Shown: positions 1 to 13,142 of the stretch, piece by piece
Numbering within the stretch: the first letter of the stretch is position 1
Layout: every line of letters begins with the position of its first letter
NCBI GenBank assembly: GCA_947846985.1
Contig: CANTUZ010000002.1
Location: 154,933,889-154,997,888, forward strand
DNA length: 64,000 bases
Direction of reading: 5' to 3'
From: Fratercula arctica
Taxonomy: Eukaryota; Chordata; Aves; Charadriiformes; Alcidae
The notes under the pieces: generated by a model
Database searches by the model: none
Told to the model about the DNA's origin: nothing
Seen by the model: only the letters and a program-made list of their open reading frames with translations
Made by a program: the position numbers and the translations under genes

Positions 1-2983
1 GACACCAGCCCACAAGGGGCCAATTCTCCCAGCACAGCACTGAGTTAGTGGGAAAGAAATGTGTCCTGCACAGCTCGGTGCCGTTACCTTCCCAAATGGA
101 AAAAATCCTCGCCTGAAGAGCTGGGTTAATGCTGTAGGGCTTGTGTGGGAGACCCCCATTAACACAGCGTGGGCTGGAGGAGCTACTGTCCCTGTCCTTC
201 CCAGCTCCCACGGCCACTACTTTCTCTAAAGCTGAGACGCTCTTGCTGTGATGCTCCTAGAGATATTCTTTCTTTGCTGAGGCAGACATCCTTATAAACA
301 AGAAGCTGAATCCAGCAAACCAAGCTGCACCTTGCCATTAAATCATGGTCAGGAATTCAGCGACAATGACCTTTAACCGCCTGCAAGTGAACACACTCTC
401 CCAAATAGCCACAGTTTTGAATACTTACACTGGAAGCAAAGCTAACGGTAAATATAGCAAACGTCCTGGGACAGTGACAGGTTAGGACAGAGGCACCAGC
501 CAAAGAACACAAATTGTCCTTCTCCTGCTGTCCCCCAAGTCTGGTCTGCTTCCTGCAGCCTCACAGCACCAGAGGAATTCCCAGTGTAGCGACAAAGTTA
601 ACTGGAGGTCCGGAGAGGTTTAGTGCAATAGCCAAGATAACATTTAAGAGAAGATAAGCCAAGAGAAAGCGAAGCTGGGAGTCTTTCCTGCCTTCCCACT
701 ATCAATGTAAAAGGCATTTCTGTTGCAAAGACTCTTTATTTACACCTCTGCAGCATCCTCATATGGCTGCAAACAATCCTAAGAAACCAATAAAAACTAA
801 TACACAAAATTCAGCATCAGTTGTGTTTTCATGTGTTAGGAACGTCAATGGTCTTGCCCTAAGCTAGGAAAGGGTGGTAAACCCTGACTTTCTGTCTATT
901 CACTAACTTGAAGCAAACACGTGTGTATATGTGTATATATATATATATACACACACACTACTAATGCAGAAAGAAGCCTCTAATATGCCTTACCAAGCAT
1001 TCCCAGTGCCTTTTATTACAACACTCCTAATGCTTTGTGTCCTCAGATCCTGAAGGGAGCCATTAAAGAGCCGCCGTGTGAGCCAGCATCCATTTGTGGA
1101 TGAAGAATGCTAACGGCCGGCAGCGCCGCGGCTTTGGGGGGGGGCAGGTCCTGAACGACCTCCAGACAACCAGGAGGGAGTTCAAAACACCGCTGCAGGG
1201 GTGTCCATCCCATCTCAGCCTGCAGTAAAAGCTCCCCGTGCCATTTTGCAATGCTGCAAACGTTCTCCCTCCTTAAAGCAGCAATTTCTTCTTCTCTTGG
1301 TTTTCTCGTACTGCGTTTAAAGTCAGCGCCAAGGCTCCTTCTCCAAAATCTCTCAGATACAGCCACAACACTTGCCAGATGTCTGGGGGAGCCACTGAAT
1401 TAATACGGTGAATGCACATAAAAATTTAAAATAATATTTAATTTCCTCAGAACTTCTCTCACACCCCCTAGGGAACAGTTACCAGCTACGTGATATCTCA
1501 GCTGGACAAAACCCGTACAGCTGGGACAAAACTGCTGGGCATGTGAGTTTTCTGTGCAGAATCACAACACCGAGGGGCAGCGAGATGCAGGATCCGGTGG
1601 TCCAAGGTGGCAGCTCCATCTGTGGGTTTTAATTTTGCAGTTACGAACAATCGCCTCCACTCCAGAATCGGAATCCGCAGCCAGCAGATGCTTATTTAAC
1701 TCATGGCAAGATCTTGGCAGGCAGTCTGACGTTTTCAGAAGATAACTGCAGTTAATAGCACAGATCTACTTAATCACTTCAGTCAGGACAGAATGACCCA
1801 GTGTCGTCTTCAGATCTGATTTATGAAACGATGGCATCAAATAGGCTAAAGTAACTGGCTGCTACAGCGTCGATGACATGATGTTCCTGCAGTGCTTGAA
1901 CACATGGGTTTGGGGAGAGGCAGAAGGAGAACTAATGAAGCACAGAGACGGGGGTTACATCTTCCTCAAGGACTCCAGCCTGGCACATTAGGATCCCACG
2001 AAAAAACATTTGGAACAATATTATTTTTTTTTTTCTTCAACAATGCAAAATTTGGGCTTGGAAACTTGCATAATCCCTCTAAGGGAGAGCCTGGAGGCAA
2101 AAATAAATAAGGAAAAGGGGAAATTATCATTATTTCCAGTCCTTCCTTCCTTTTAACTCTCCAGAGAGGCCACCACCCGCTTTGGGCTCAGCACACCATC
2201 AGCTCACCGACAGTTAATGAACAGAGTTGGCTCCTTACTGCAGTCCTTCCATGGTCACCTTCAGGCCTGCTCCTTCAAAGAAGTTAGCTCAGTTCTTTCA
2301 TAGGCTCTGGGATCCTCCTCCCAAGGGATGCATAGGTCCAATTCCCAAATATCTGCTAAACCAGTGGTTTGCAGCTGTAAGATATGGGCCAACAAGCGAT
2401 GGGCTGCAAGGTGCCGTAAATGGTCTGTGAAATGCTTCAAGGAAAAGCAAAGGAACTGAAAAAGGACTTTTCATTTATCAACAGGTATTGGTGGTGACTG
2501 GTCAATCGTCAGACAAAGCTCATGACTAATTTTTTATCATCATTGTTTCTCAGTTAAGAAGTCTGTAATTACAGCTTTGCACAAGAATACAGTTCTGGTG
2601 ATTTCACTGGTGCAAAACAAGCTGGTCTGCAGATTTTTCTCAAAAAAGCTCTGTGGTCCAATCACCTAACATCACCGGTGCACCGACCTCAGGCCATCCA
2701 GTCCCTGCTGCTTCCAAAGTAGAAAAAAAGAAAATGGAAAATGTTAGGATATATTTACGCCAGAGTTTTGTGACCTCCTTGGTCTTGATGACAACTACAA
2801 CTCAGGTATCCATGCCATGAGTATGTACTACACACCTGTGCTGGTTCAAGTGTGGCCCTTCAGAAAAAGGCAGCAATGAAAAACAGGAGTGATCTGACAC
2901 AACATGGCCACCAACTTCTCCCTGAAGTCAGAGGGAGAGAGATATACCTTCAGAAAGATACTAATCTTGTCAGCCTAATGGTC
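1..2983. other. Intergenic sequence downstream of CYRIB
   Basis: No gene or interspersed repeat recognised. A TG/TA microsatellite is at 917-958 and a G run near 1,136-1,144. Open frames here are short and unsupported. Confidence 0.7.
917..958. repeat. TG/TA/CA dinucleotide microsatellite
   Basis: The alternating purine-pyrimidine tract GTGTGTATATGTG, (TA)n, (CA)n is interrupted but about 40 bp long. Confidence 0.9.
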
Positions 2984-3480
2984 CTATGGAGTCCTCAGCA
3001 CAAGAAGGACATGGACCTGTTGGAGTGAGTCCAGAGGAGGGCCACGAAGATGGTGAGAGGGCTGGAGCACCTCTGCCATGAGGACAGGCTGAGAGAGTTG
3101 GGGTTGTTCAGCCTGGAGAAGAGAAGGCTCTGGGGAGACCTTACTGTGGCCTTTCAGTACAAAGGGATCTTATGAGAAAGACAGGGACAGACTATTTAGC
3201 AGGGCCTGTCACAATAGGACAAGGGGTAATGGTTTTAAACTAAAAGACAGTAGATTCAGACTAGATATAAGGAAGAAATTTTTTACGCTGAGAGTGGTGA
3301 AACACTGGCCCAGGTTGCCCAGAGAGGTGGTAGATGCCCCATCCCTGGAGGTGTTCAAGGCCACGTTGGACGGGGCTCTGAGCAACCTGATCTAGTAGAA
3401 TATGTCCCTGCTTATGGCAGGGGTGTTGGAACTAGATGATCTTTAAGGTCCCTTCTAACCCAAACCATTCTATGATTCTG
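2984..3480 (+). mobile_element. CR1 LINE 3' fragment
   Basis: Nucleotide motifs match the end of CR1 ORF2 (CAAGAAGGACATGGACC, GTTGTTCAGCCTGGAGAAG, AGAGGTGGTAGATGCCCC) and the 3' UTR with CCATTCTATGATTCTG. Stops and indels break the frame, so this is an old 5'-truncated copy. Confidence 0.93.
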
Positions 3481-3939
3481 TAAGCTGGAGACACACTTGT
3501 CTCCTTTCACTCTCGATCAAGAGAGCTTAGATGGAACTCTTGCTTCGGCATCGTTCAAGGTAGGTTTGACTAGCCCAAGACAAAAAACTTGCTAGAAATC
3601 AAGGTGCTTGGAGGAACTCCTTACCACCTAGACCCTTTTATCTTCATCTCTTTAATAACTAATTCCTTCCAGCATATATGGCAGGGTGCCAACACATGGA
3701 TCCTTGCCTGTCCAAGAGCATGAGGAGGACAGGGCATGCTCCGGTCTCAGCCAGGCTGCTGCCTCCCATCACACCGCTCTGCTGCCCACCGACGCCAGGG
3801 GAAAATGTCCCATTAATTTCAACAGAAGTTGCATCAGCCCTTTTGTCTGCATCAGCCAAGCAGTGAGACACAAGGACTAGGAACGCATCCCGTCGTTCCA
3901 GCACACCATTCTGCAGAGCATTCCCTCACACGTGGCTTT

Positions 3940-3974
<35 letters not shown>

Positions 3975-6900
3975 AATTCTTACTGGGTTTTGCTGAAAGA
4001 ATCAACATATTATTTCCAAGTACACTCATGAATTCAGAGACCGCAATCACCAAGAGATTATCTAAATGAAGTTCTGAATAATGAGGTTCATGTCATGTCA
4101 ACCACCAACTATTAATGAAATAAAAGATAGGGCAGAAAAATGGTTTTCATCCCAGTCAAAATGACACCCTAAAACCAGGAATGACCTTTTTGTGTTCTTG
4201 TTGCTGAATCTTCAGGTTTTGTACCATGGAAAACCACGTGATAAAGTCCCTGCACAAGATGTCAGGCATTTCCAGGCAAACCGTACAGACCGCAGTATCA
4301 TTAATTTAATCTTCCACTACTCGACTCTTCTCCTGACTGAAAAATCAATGCTAATAAGGAGCTTTGGGAAAAGACTGTGTTGATGCCTCATCTTGTATGG
4401 ACTAATTTTAACCTGCTATCAAATGACTAAGTGGCTTTAAAGAACCTATAAACCCAACAAAGACATTTTTAAATGTCTCTTTCCCAAATGGTGCTCTCTG
4501 CTGATGAAGACATCTAAATGCATGAGGACGGGTTTATGTGCTACCTCAGTCTCTCTGTCAGGAACGCTGGGGATGGAGGCCAGAGCCTCGTACTTCAACC
4601 GCATCAGCCCCTGTCGCTGGCGTGCAGGAAAGCACCAGGCAACGCATCCCACAAAGAGCAATTTCAAGTAGTCAGAGACACTAATAGGATCTGAATCAGC
4701 TGTAGCTGAAGGAAAAGAGCGCGCTGCTATTTGCTCATTCGAATAAATTGCCTGCTAGAGCAATAACCGAAGCCCGGAGAATAAGTATGATTTTAAGCAA
4801 TAGTTAAAATGGGATAAAAAAAACCCCACCCTGAATAGTCTCAGCTTCACTCTTGAGCATCCCCTGCAGCGCTGACCTGAGGTGGCTGCCGTTACCTTCA
4901 AGGCCTTTGGGGAGGCAGCCTGGGAGGTCACAAGGCATCTGGCAGATCATTCCTCACCCCTGGGAGCTGTGAGACTCAACTTTTCTGAGTCACGCAGCTT
5001 TCTCCCCCTTTTTGGCAAACCTCCCATCAAAATCTGCTACCTGGCCACATTGCCCTGCTTTAAATCATGTCACAACGGCTATTTCACCTAGGGACCACTA
5101 AGTCATGACCAGAAGACAACAGCTAGGTGAATTCGGATATTGTCTTTTCTGAAAGGCTTACTTTGTTTTATGATTAGTCCAGCTAATTTGTCTCTTCCAT
5201 TCCTCATTGCATCCCAACGTTAAACCACTAATCATGTTGGTCTGACCACCAGAGCAGCAGCTCTCCTATTTCTTATTTCTTTCTACAGCTCCTAGCACTA
5301 TGAGGGCTTGATCTTTAAACCAGAAGTCCTGAAATACCTTGATTTGTACTTGTATACAAGCAGACACACGGATATTGTTAGTAGATCTTTAAAAAGATGC
5401 AGTCTGCTTTGCTTTCTGAAGATAACACCCATCAACACCGGAAAGCGCCTATGGTTCTTCTGAGCAAATGCAAGGCCTCCCCCGTAGTGAATAGATTATT
5501 TACTGAATTTTCAAAGTCAGATTAAATTTCTTTTCCCTTCTATTCAGCAGCTTTGGCCATGGAGGGAGATACAGGAAAGGATGGATCCAAGATTAATTAT
5601 TCACTCAGCCTGAGAAGAAGCCGTTTCCCTCTTGCAAGAGAGGCCCTCAACTGCCAATTTCACAATTCCCTCCTGAACACAATAATACATTAATAATAAT
5701 GCCTGCTATTAATACAAATGAGGGGGGAAAAAGCCATACTGTGGAATACAGCAGAGTATTTATCCCAGCTAAACATCACTGTCTTACCGCTGTGAGAGGA
5801 GTGAGAAGGAAACCAAACTCCACTACATCAAACCAGCTTTTAATACTGAGTTCCATCCTGATAATATCACAGCAGATAGTGATGGATGAGATCCTGCTGA
5901 TAACCTAACTCCAAACAGGGAGCCTGTGATGAGGTTATCATCCCAGCAGGACCCTGTTTCATTTCCCCAGGGTCTTCCTTTCATCCAAGTAACAGCATGC
6001 CTGGCAGAGAGACCATTCCAGGCCCCACAAGGCTAATTCCAGAGGGACCAAGGTGTCTTCAAAAATCTCTGTGCTTTTTCCTTTTGCACGTGAACCACCA
6101 TCACTTCATACCTTGACCCCTTAATGAGGCTGCTCTCAGGTACCTGTTATGTAGGGTCACAGCTTACGGCTCACAGGGAAAACAGATGCGGCCATGGCCT
6201 TTTTTGATACCATGTATCAGCACCAGAATGTCATTTGGCTACTGATTTACCAGAAAAACAGCTGCTGGATGCATGCACACAGAAAAATCCCACATCCCCA
6301 GGCACACTGGATGGTCCAGCCCACTGTGCACCTCCATGATGTTCACCTCCATGTCTGACTCTGCTTCACCTCTGTGCCAAACGTGGCTAGGTCACCCACC
6401 AGGGCCACCTCTGCCTCTGTGCTGGCATGACTTACCTGCCCAGAAGGCACAAATTCCCCAGTGTGCTGTGCCCAGGCTCTCCAAAATCCCACATCCTGAA
6501 CATCTCCATGCCTGGGTCATCAGCGGTCCTCTTGTCTGCTCCCTGCGGGGCAATACTTGCAGCTCTGCCCTTGAGACCTGCCCATGGTGCATGAAAAGGA
6601 GAGGGAAGGCCATGGGGAAGGGGCTGGTCCAGCCAAGGTCTTGGACCCCCAGACCTGGGATGGCGCTCAGCCAGCAGCACATCGCAGCTCCCATCAGGAG
6701 GGTTCAGGTCTGTGCAGCACGCTTTGGGATCGCCATCAACATAGAGTTATCAGGGTGGAAAACCATCCCAAAATGTGGTGTCAAAGCCTGTGGTTCTGCT
6801 TTTTTGCTCCTGCTACAGCAAGTTACACGAAAGGAAAAACCATATATAGGAAAACTTTGCTGCTTTCCAGTAATTTCCCCAAACTCTTATCATTCTTTAT

Positions 6901-7790
6901 TTGGTCATTCTACGAGTCACTGTCCTCTCCCATCCTCAGCTCATCACGCAGCAGGAAAATGGGATGGAGCTAAAAGACAACAAAAACCTCGGCAAGACTC
7001 CAACCATGATTAGACATTTCGATGAGTAACGAGCATGACCAGAGTTACAGCAGTAAATATTTAAAGTTATTTTTGAAATGAAGTCTCACGAAAGATGTAA
7101 ACTCTCATGATTTGAGGCATTAGCTAAGCTCTAATTACAGAGGGAAGGGGAGGAATGGAAACTTTTGAGATAAGGGATAACCTAACTGCTTGTTGCAGGG
7201 TTTCTTGGAACACCCTCAGTCTGCCCCGTTCTGCTCATTGTCAAAATCCTGGGCTAGAAGGCTCGCAGGTCTGCACGAGCTTAGCAGCTCCTAAATTCCT
7301 AGAAAAGCAATTGTAACTTACACTTCGCTTGCTACAAACATTTGATTTTCTACACAAACTATAGAAATATATTATTGTATAAAATCAGCTGTTTTGTTAC
7401 GGGCAAACCATTACCATAGCTACCTCCCCCCTGCCCCTCGCCACGAGCTGCAATTAATAGTTTGCCCATTACAAACATCTGTTTTTTATTTATATAATAT
7501 ATACATTTTATATGTACATACACACACAAATTATTGTTAGAGCACTTTTCTAGCATATAAGAAAGCTAGAATGAGAAAACAACTTCCCACCCCAGGAGAC
7601 CCAAGTTCAAACACCTTAACAAATAAACCGTATAAAGAAAATAAGTAAAGACCATAACACTTATTGATTTACAATATCTGACCTACTCAATTCACTGAAA
7701 CTTGTATTACATACAGCCTGCTTTACCTCTCTGTCCTCCATATGGTGTTGGATGCATTCATTGTTTCATTCTAAATTTGAGGGAAACTTA
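3481..7790. other. Intergenic sequence, no gene recognised
   Basis: It holds a 29-bp poly(A) run and a possible hairpin at 5,892-5,951. The 246-codon open frame at 6,273-7,013 has low-complexity, Pro/His/Cys-rich composition and no family resemblance, so I do not call it a gene. Confidence 0.65.
3942..3970 (+). repeat. Poly(A) run, 29 bp
   Basis: Uninterrupted A. No retrocopy or SINE body is recognisable upstream. Confidence 0.95.
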
Positions 7791-8250
7791 GAATCATAGA
7801 ACAGTTTGGGTTGGAAGGGAATGTTAAAGTTCATCTAGTCCAACTCCCCTGCAATGAGCAGGGACATCTTCAACCAGATCAGGTTGCTCAGAGCCCTGTC
7901 CAACCTGACCTTGAATGTTTCCAGGGATGGGGCACCTACCACCTCTCTGGGCAACCTGGGCCAGTGTTTCACCACCTTCAGTATAGAAAATTTCTTCTCT
8001 ATATCTAGTCTGAATCTACTCTCTTTCAGTTGAAAATCATTACCCCTTGTCCTATCACAGACAAAGTTTGTCCCCATCTTTCTTATAAGCCCTCTTTAAG
8101 TACTGAAAGGCCACAATAAGGTCTCCCCAGAGCCTTCTCCTATCCAGGCTGAACAACCCCAACTCTCTTGGCCTGTCCTCATAGGAGAGGTGCTCCAGCC
8201 CCCTCACCATTTCTGTGGCCCTTCTCTGGTCCCACTCTAACAGGTCCAAA
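7791..8250 (-). mobile_element. CR1 LINE 3' fragment
   Basis: Reading the minus strand gives CR1 tail protein in two frames ([15 protein letters not shown], then a frame change, then HWPRLPREVVGAPSLETFK), followed by the 3' UTR ending at AGAATCATAGAA on the plus strand. It is frameshifted and truncated. Confidence 0.93.
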
Positions 8251-10336
8251 CTTATTTTCACCACCCATTTTGTACTGTCTAAAGCAATCATTCTCCAACC
8301 TCGACTGGGTCCTTTAATACAAATGTCTCACGACACACGTGCCTTTATGTTCCCAGGTTATCGTCCCTTCTGCTTTCAGTCTGCCAAGGCAGGACTCTGT
8401 GGAGCAGTTTGTTGGGGAAGCAGCTGGGCAGGACCAAAAGATGCTTCTTACAGCTGGAAAGGTCGATGGCGGTTCTCAGATCCACAACCCCAACACAAGA
8501 ATGCTTCACCTCCTGCCCAGATGTGTTTGCTTTTGCTGTAGCAGGTCACCAAAGGATTAAATGGTCAACCTCAAATTTCTGTCCCCAGCATCTGGTGATA
8601 CTTTAGATGTTATGGGCTTGGGCCCACCAATCCCCTGGAGAAGGTGTAAGATGGGGAATGCCACGGGAAAGCGGCACGCAGGGCAGGAGCCAGAACAGAT
8701 GTGCTGGGGCAGCCGGCGCTGGTCCAGCGACACACAGCACCATTTTGTACCAGAGTGAACCACCCACGTGCTGCAGGCAGCGCCAGATTTACCCTACCGC
8801 CATAGTCTCAACATGGGTAAATCTGTTCCTTCTGCAAGGAGATGCAGAAATACCCCAGCTGCTGAGGTCAGTTAGCGCTGATACAGGGAGCTGGCGAGCC
8901 TCAGCAGAGATGCCCTGTCAATGTGCCTGTTTGGCTCCTTTTGGGGCACTGCTGAGCCATGGCGGAGACTGGAGGAGAACAGGAGTGGATGGGTTTCTCT
9001 AGGAACTGCCAAGCCCATGGAGTCGATCAAAGCGTGGAAAGCACAAGCACTCCAAGCCAGACCAGTCAGTCCCATGACAACAGAGGAGGGGATGCAATGG
9101 CAGCACCACCCAACGTTGACGATGCCACCATGAAGTGCCACCATCTCCAAACCAGCTGGGGCTGTGCACGGGCACTCACGAGCTGGCATGATGGGAGGGA
9201 TGGTCTGTCTTTGGCACATTGCACACAACACAATTTGCCATCATTGCAGCGCCTGCACTAGGACTGAGCCCGCCTGATGAGCTTCTCTGGTGGTTGCACA
9301 CAGACATCAAAAGAAGTAAGTGGGAGGAGGTCGATTCCTGGGCAGCCTGGCTGCTGTTGCTGTTTACTGTGCAAACCCCTCTGTGAAAATGTCAAATGAT
9401 TTTCGTGCATTTTCCTGCCACGCTCCACGTCAGCGAGATGGCACCTAATGGTCAGCAGCGCTAATGGACACCGACAGGACGGGAAGCAGCGTTTGGTGTG
9501 AGTCATGGTAGGTGACAGATCTTCCAATGACGGTACTAAAGTGTCTCCAGCCCTTTCTCCTGGCCTGGATCCAAACCCCGTGTTTGAATCCTGAGGTTCG
9601 GGGAGCATTGATGTTGTTCGCCTGCTGAGGAATGGGCATTTTTGGCAATGGGCTGTTGGTTAGAAGAGGTGACAGGACTGCTGAGTGGCTGACTCACTCC
9701 TGAAGAAGAAAAGGAAGATTCTGCCTCCGGACGCAGTTCGATTAGCAGCCCCAGAAACTTCTGCAATGCAAGTTTGCCTGCTTTCCCCATTTACAGCCCA
9801 CCCCATGCTTGTCAGCATACGCATTATCCTTGCATAAAAATCACCCTAAAAAGGGTGCCCTGAATCTCATCAGTGACTTGGTCACACAGACATTGTTCAG
9901 GCTCCAGAACCCTGCTCCTTGATGCTGACACATTGTCTGTTTTATCAAAGCATCACGCTGCACCCAAAGCGGTGCTCAGCGTCCCTGGTACCCACTGCCA
10001 CTCCTCCGGCACGGCCCCAAAAACCAGCCCAGTGCTCAGCTCCGGGCAGCCCTCCTCCATCCCCAGCGCCTTTCTGAAGAGGAAGCGGCGCAGACTGACC
10101 AAATTCCAATCCCCTTACACAGCCTCGCGCAGCCGCTCCCCGGGAGGCTCGGAGCAGCCCTCGGCCGCTTGCTCAGACCCGAAAACGCGGGGAGGATTCA
10201 GAGAGCCAAACTCTTCCTTTACGAGAGAAGTCGAGTGTGGGATATTCCTAACCTCGGGCTAACCAGACCCCAGAAATTTCTCTGCATTGGATGCAGTCTC
10301 AGGCTGCGTCTGTTGTTTTTGATGTTACTAAAAAAG

Positions 10337-10357
10337 AAAAAAAAAAAAAAAAAAAAA
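10337..10357 (+). repeat. Poly(A) run, 21 bp, within an A/G-rich tract
   Basis: Uninterrupted A flanked by AAAAAG and GGAAAAAG. Confidence 0.95.
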
Positions 10358-11123
10358 GGAAAAAGAAAACAGTTTTGGGAAAGAATGCAGCCAAATTCCC
10401 AGGCTGCGGTGGGGGGAGATGCAGCAGACTGAAGAAATCACTGCAGTGCACAACATCAACTCCTCCCTTACCTGCAACAGAGGTTTGATTGTAAAATTAT
10501 ACCGTTTCCAGTAGTGGCACAGTAGGCTATTTAAGAGATATATAATATCTACACACACAGCCACACAGAGAGCTCCTCACAGCAATAGCTGCAAATGCTG
10601 ATCGATGTTCAGCCCACAGAAATTTCCCATGGTCTGATCTCCGGCTCCCCCAGACTCCAGAAGAAGCCTATCCCCAGTGCAGACGGGGTGGGCTCGCTCT
10701 CCCAGCAGATCTGTCTTTTAAGGATTTCCAGATCTGAGCCTCAGACGAGGCCGCTCTGCACCAGGGGCTGCTCGGGGCTGCAGAGCCCAGGCTCAGACCC
10801 GGGGAGGGAATACGAGTCCAAAGCGTGGGAAGGGGCTGTGCCTCTGCGGAGCACAGAGCAGCCGTGGGGCTGGATGGAAGCAGCTGATGCCGCCCCTGCA
10901 AACAGCATCGTCCCCAAAGCCTCGCTGAGGCGGCAGTGCGCTCTCTGCTGCGGGTGAAGGGGGACAGAGGCTGAAGACGATAGTGCCTTCGAGGCTGAAG
11001 GTCTTTCAGCAAAGTGACTGATTGAAACCCTACCGCTCCGCTCTACCTGCTCCGCTCCCCGAGCGAGAGCTTCCCATGCCGCAAAGACCCAGACAGTGCC
11101 TTCTACACCCCAATCCACCTTGT

Positions 11124-11154
11124 AAAAGCTAATTAAATCGTTTAATTAGCTTTT
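11124..11154. repeat. Perfect 14-bp inverted repeat with 3-nt centre
   Basis: AAAAGCTAATTAAA and TTTAATTAGCTTTT flank TCG. Each arm has a TAATTA homeodomain-type core. Confidence 0.95.
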
Positions 11155-13142
11155 GATTAATGGCATATTTCAAAATTCTTTAGAGACTTGCAGATCAGCA
11201 GAGGGACAACGTTGGGGTCTGGGGCCGTTCGTTTTTAAAACGAGTTCCCTCCTTGAGAGCAGACACGCAATTACGGCGCCGTATCAATTGTTTCTCATTT
11301 GCTAAGGCAGAGCATGAAGCAAGTTGTGTTAATGTGTCGAAACGAGGGGAGAAATAAAGAGAGCAATGGATCACCGAGCCTTTGAAGGGAAAAGTAATGC
11401 TGCAGTAATTTACAGAAGGGCGAGTTTGTGGGTGGGACAGTCGCTCTCAAAGAACGGTGGCGTTCAGCCAGTAAACAGGGCTCGTTTGAGAAGAGCATCA
11501 CTGCCATCTTCAGGAGAGGCCGCTTCTCTTCCCTGCCATGCGGCGGCTTTCCCAGCAGCATTTTTTGGTTTATGCAATACAAAAAACCTTTTCTGCAACT
11601 CCAGCCAAGGTTATATTTTTAGTTATTATTGACGTTCTGCAGATGATGGTTTGGTCCAACACCTCCCAGCTTCTTGAATGTTGACACCCCAAACTGCCTA
11701 TGCAGGAACATTTCATAAGCAGAATTTCCAGTGCAAGCTTCAGTTTAAGATGGAAATGACTGGTCGGTCAGGCCGGCCCCCCACGAAGCAACAACATTTC
11801 CCAGCGGGCACCTCCCACCCTTTATTCAGTCTAGCTTAAAAGTCTCCAAGGAGCCACCCTCTTCCACTTCTCTTGCAAGATGTTTATGTTAGCGTAAGAG
11901 ATGTGTTAGGAAACTCCTCGTGACATCAGCCAACTTGCCTTCCCATGGCATTAAATCATCATTTTTCCAGCCAGAACGCCAGCCATCAGCTGGTAAACAC
12001 AGAAAGCATCTCCAGCCCGGGTCTCAAAGTGGCGTTTCACTCTCAGGCACTACAAGCCATTCAAAGATGCACAGTGCTGAATGCAGAGGACATCACCTTA
12101 AAAACAACAGTACGGATGCTAAAGATGATAAAGGCAATTGCTTAACTGTGCTATTTCCTCGCTTTTAAGACTTCCATGTTACTTAAACTCAAGTCTTTCG
12201 GCAAACGTGGTCTCCTACTGCTATTAATTACACCAATGCTGATCAGGGGTCACATAGCTGGTTATGGGGACATCAGCTTCATAGTGCAACATCTCCCTCC
12301 ACCCTGCAATCGGACACGTCTCATGTGCCCCTTCACACAACGGGTATGTTTCCAGCCACGTGGGACGAGCTGGACACACGCACATACTCCTTTCCCAAGC
12401 CTGGACACTGGCCCATCATTTGGCCACCGTTCGAGCATCACTTCGACACAATGGGCACAAGTTGAGATCATGCAATGCGGGACGATGTGGTGCCAGGATA
12501 AAATAAGCAGCTCAGCTTCTTCCTTGCCTGCATCCAGGGAAAAGAGAGGTCACAGATCAGGCCAGTTACAGGCTCTTGCCAGGCCAGCTCTAACTTGGAG
12601 CTGTCTTACACTCCCATGACTACAGAGGTCATCTCTTCTCTGCCTCAGTCAGTTCACAGAGTACATGGTTACCAGCAAGAAACAAAGCCAAAAAGGACAT
12701 ATCATAGATGTCACCTGCAGCAGGAGCTCTCCATGTTTCTGCAGATGGGGACATCAGCGACACACCCTGAATGGCGAGGAAGGGGAGAAGCACACAGAGA
12801 GACACCCTGGGAGACCTCGGGATCAAAAGGGATTTGCCATCACTAACAAGGAATCCCGTGGCAGGAGCCAGGAGAAGGCACAGCTCTCCAGTGCCCCACT
12901 TCTTCATCACCAGTCACCAGCTGCTTGTAACTCCTCGTCTTATTTATCTGACGCTTCCAACCCCCGCAGCAACTTGTTGGCTTCTGAATAAGGCTCAAGT
13001 GTGAGCAGAGAACGCAGGTCCCCAGGGCAGGAGCCTGCAGAGGGTAGCAGACTGCTGTAGTTCACAGCAGACCACTACAGGGAAGAGGACAAAGACACCT
13101 GAATTTCTCCAACTTCTGTTGCACAAACTGAGGTCCCAGGAG

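Larger units (their letters stand above)
8251..13142. other. Intergenic sequence with a CpG-richer block
   Basis: No gene recognised. From about 9,950 to 11,560 CpG dinucleotides are clearly denser than around, suggesting a regulatory element or unmethylated island. Overlapping short open frames on both strands reflect the higher GC content. Confidence 0.6.

Noticed and set aside
3659..3970. Possible retrocopy ahead of the 29-bp poly(A)
   Set aside because: No recognisable gene or SINE body, no target-site duplication seen around it.
6392..6694. Minus-strand open frames opposite the 246-codon frame
   Set aside because: Both strands are open in the same place, as expected from GC-richer composition; no start context, splice signals or family motifs.
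8607..9608. Several overlapping 100-130 codon frames on both strands
   Set aside because: Mutually overlapping, no domain resemblance and no splice structure; treated as chance frames.
10668..11118. Minus-strand frames of 114 and 125 codons in the CpG-rich block
   Set aside because: Two different frames overlap with Ser/Pro/Ala-rich composition, an effect of GC content; no recognised protein.
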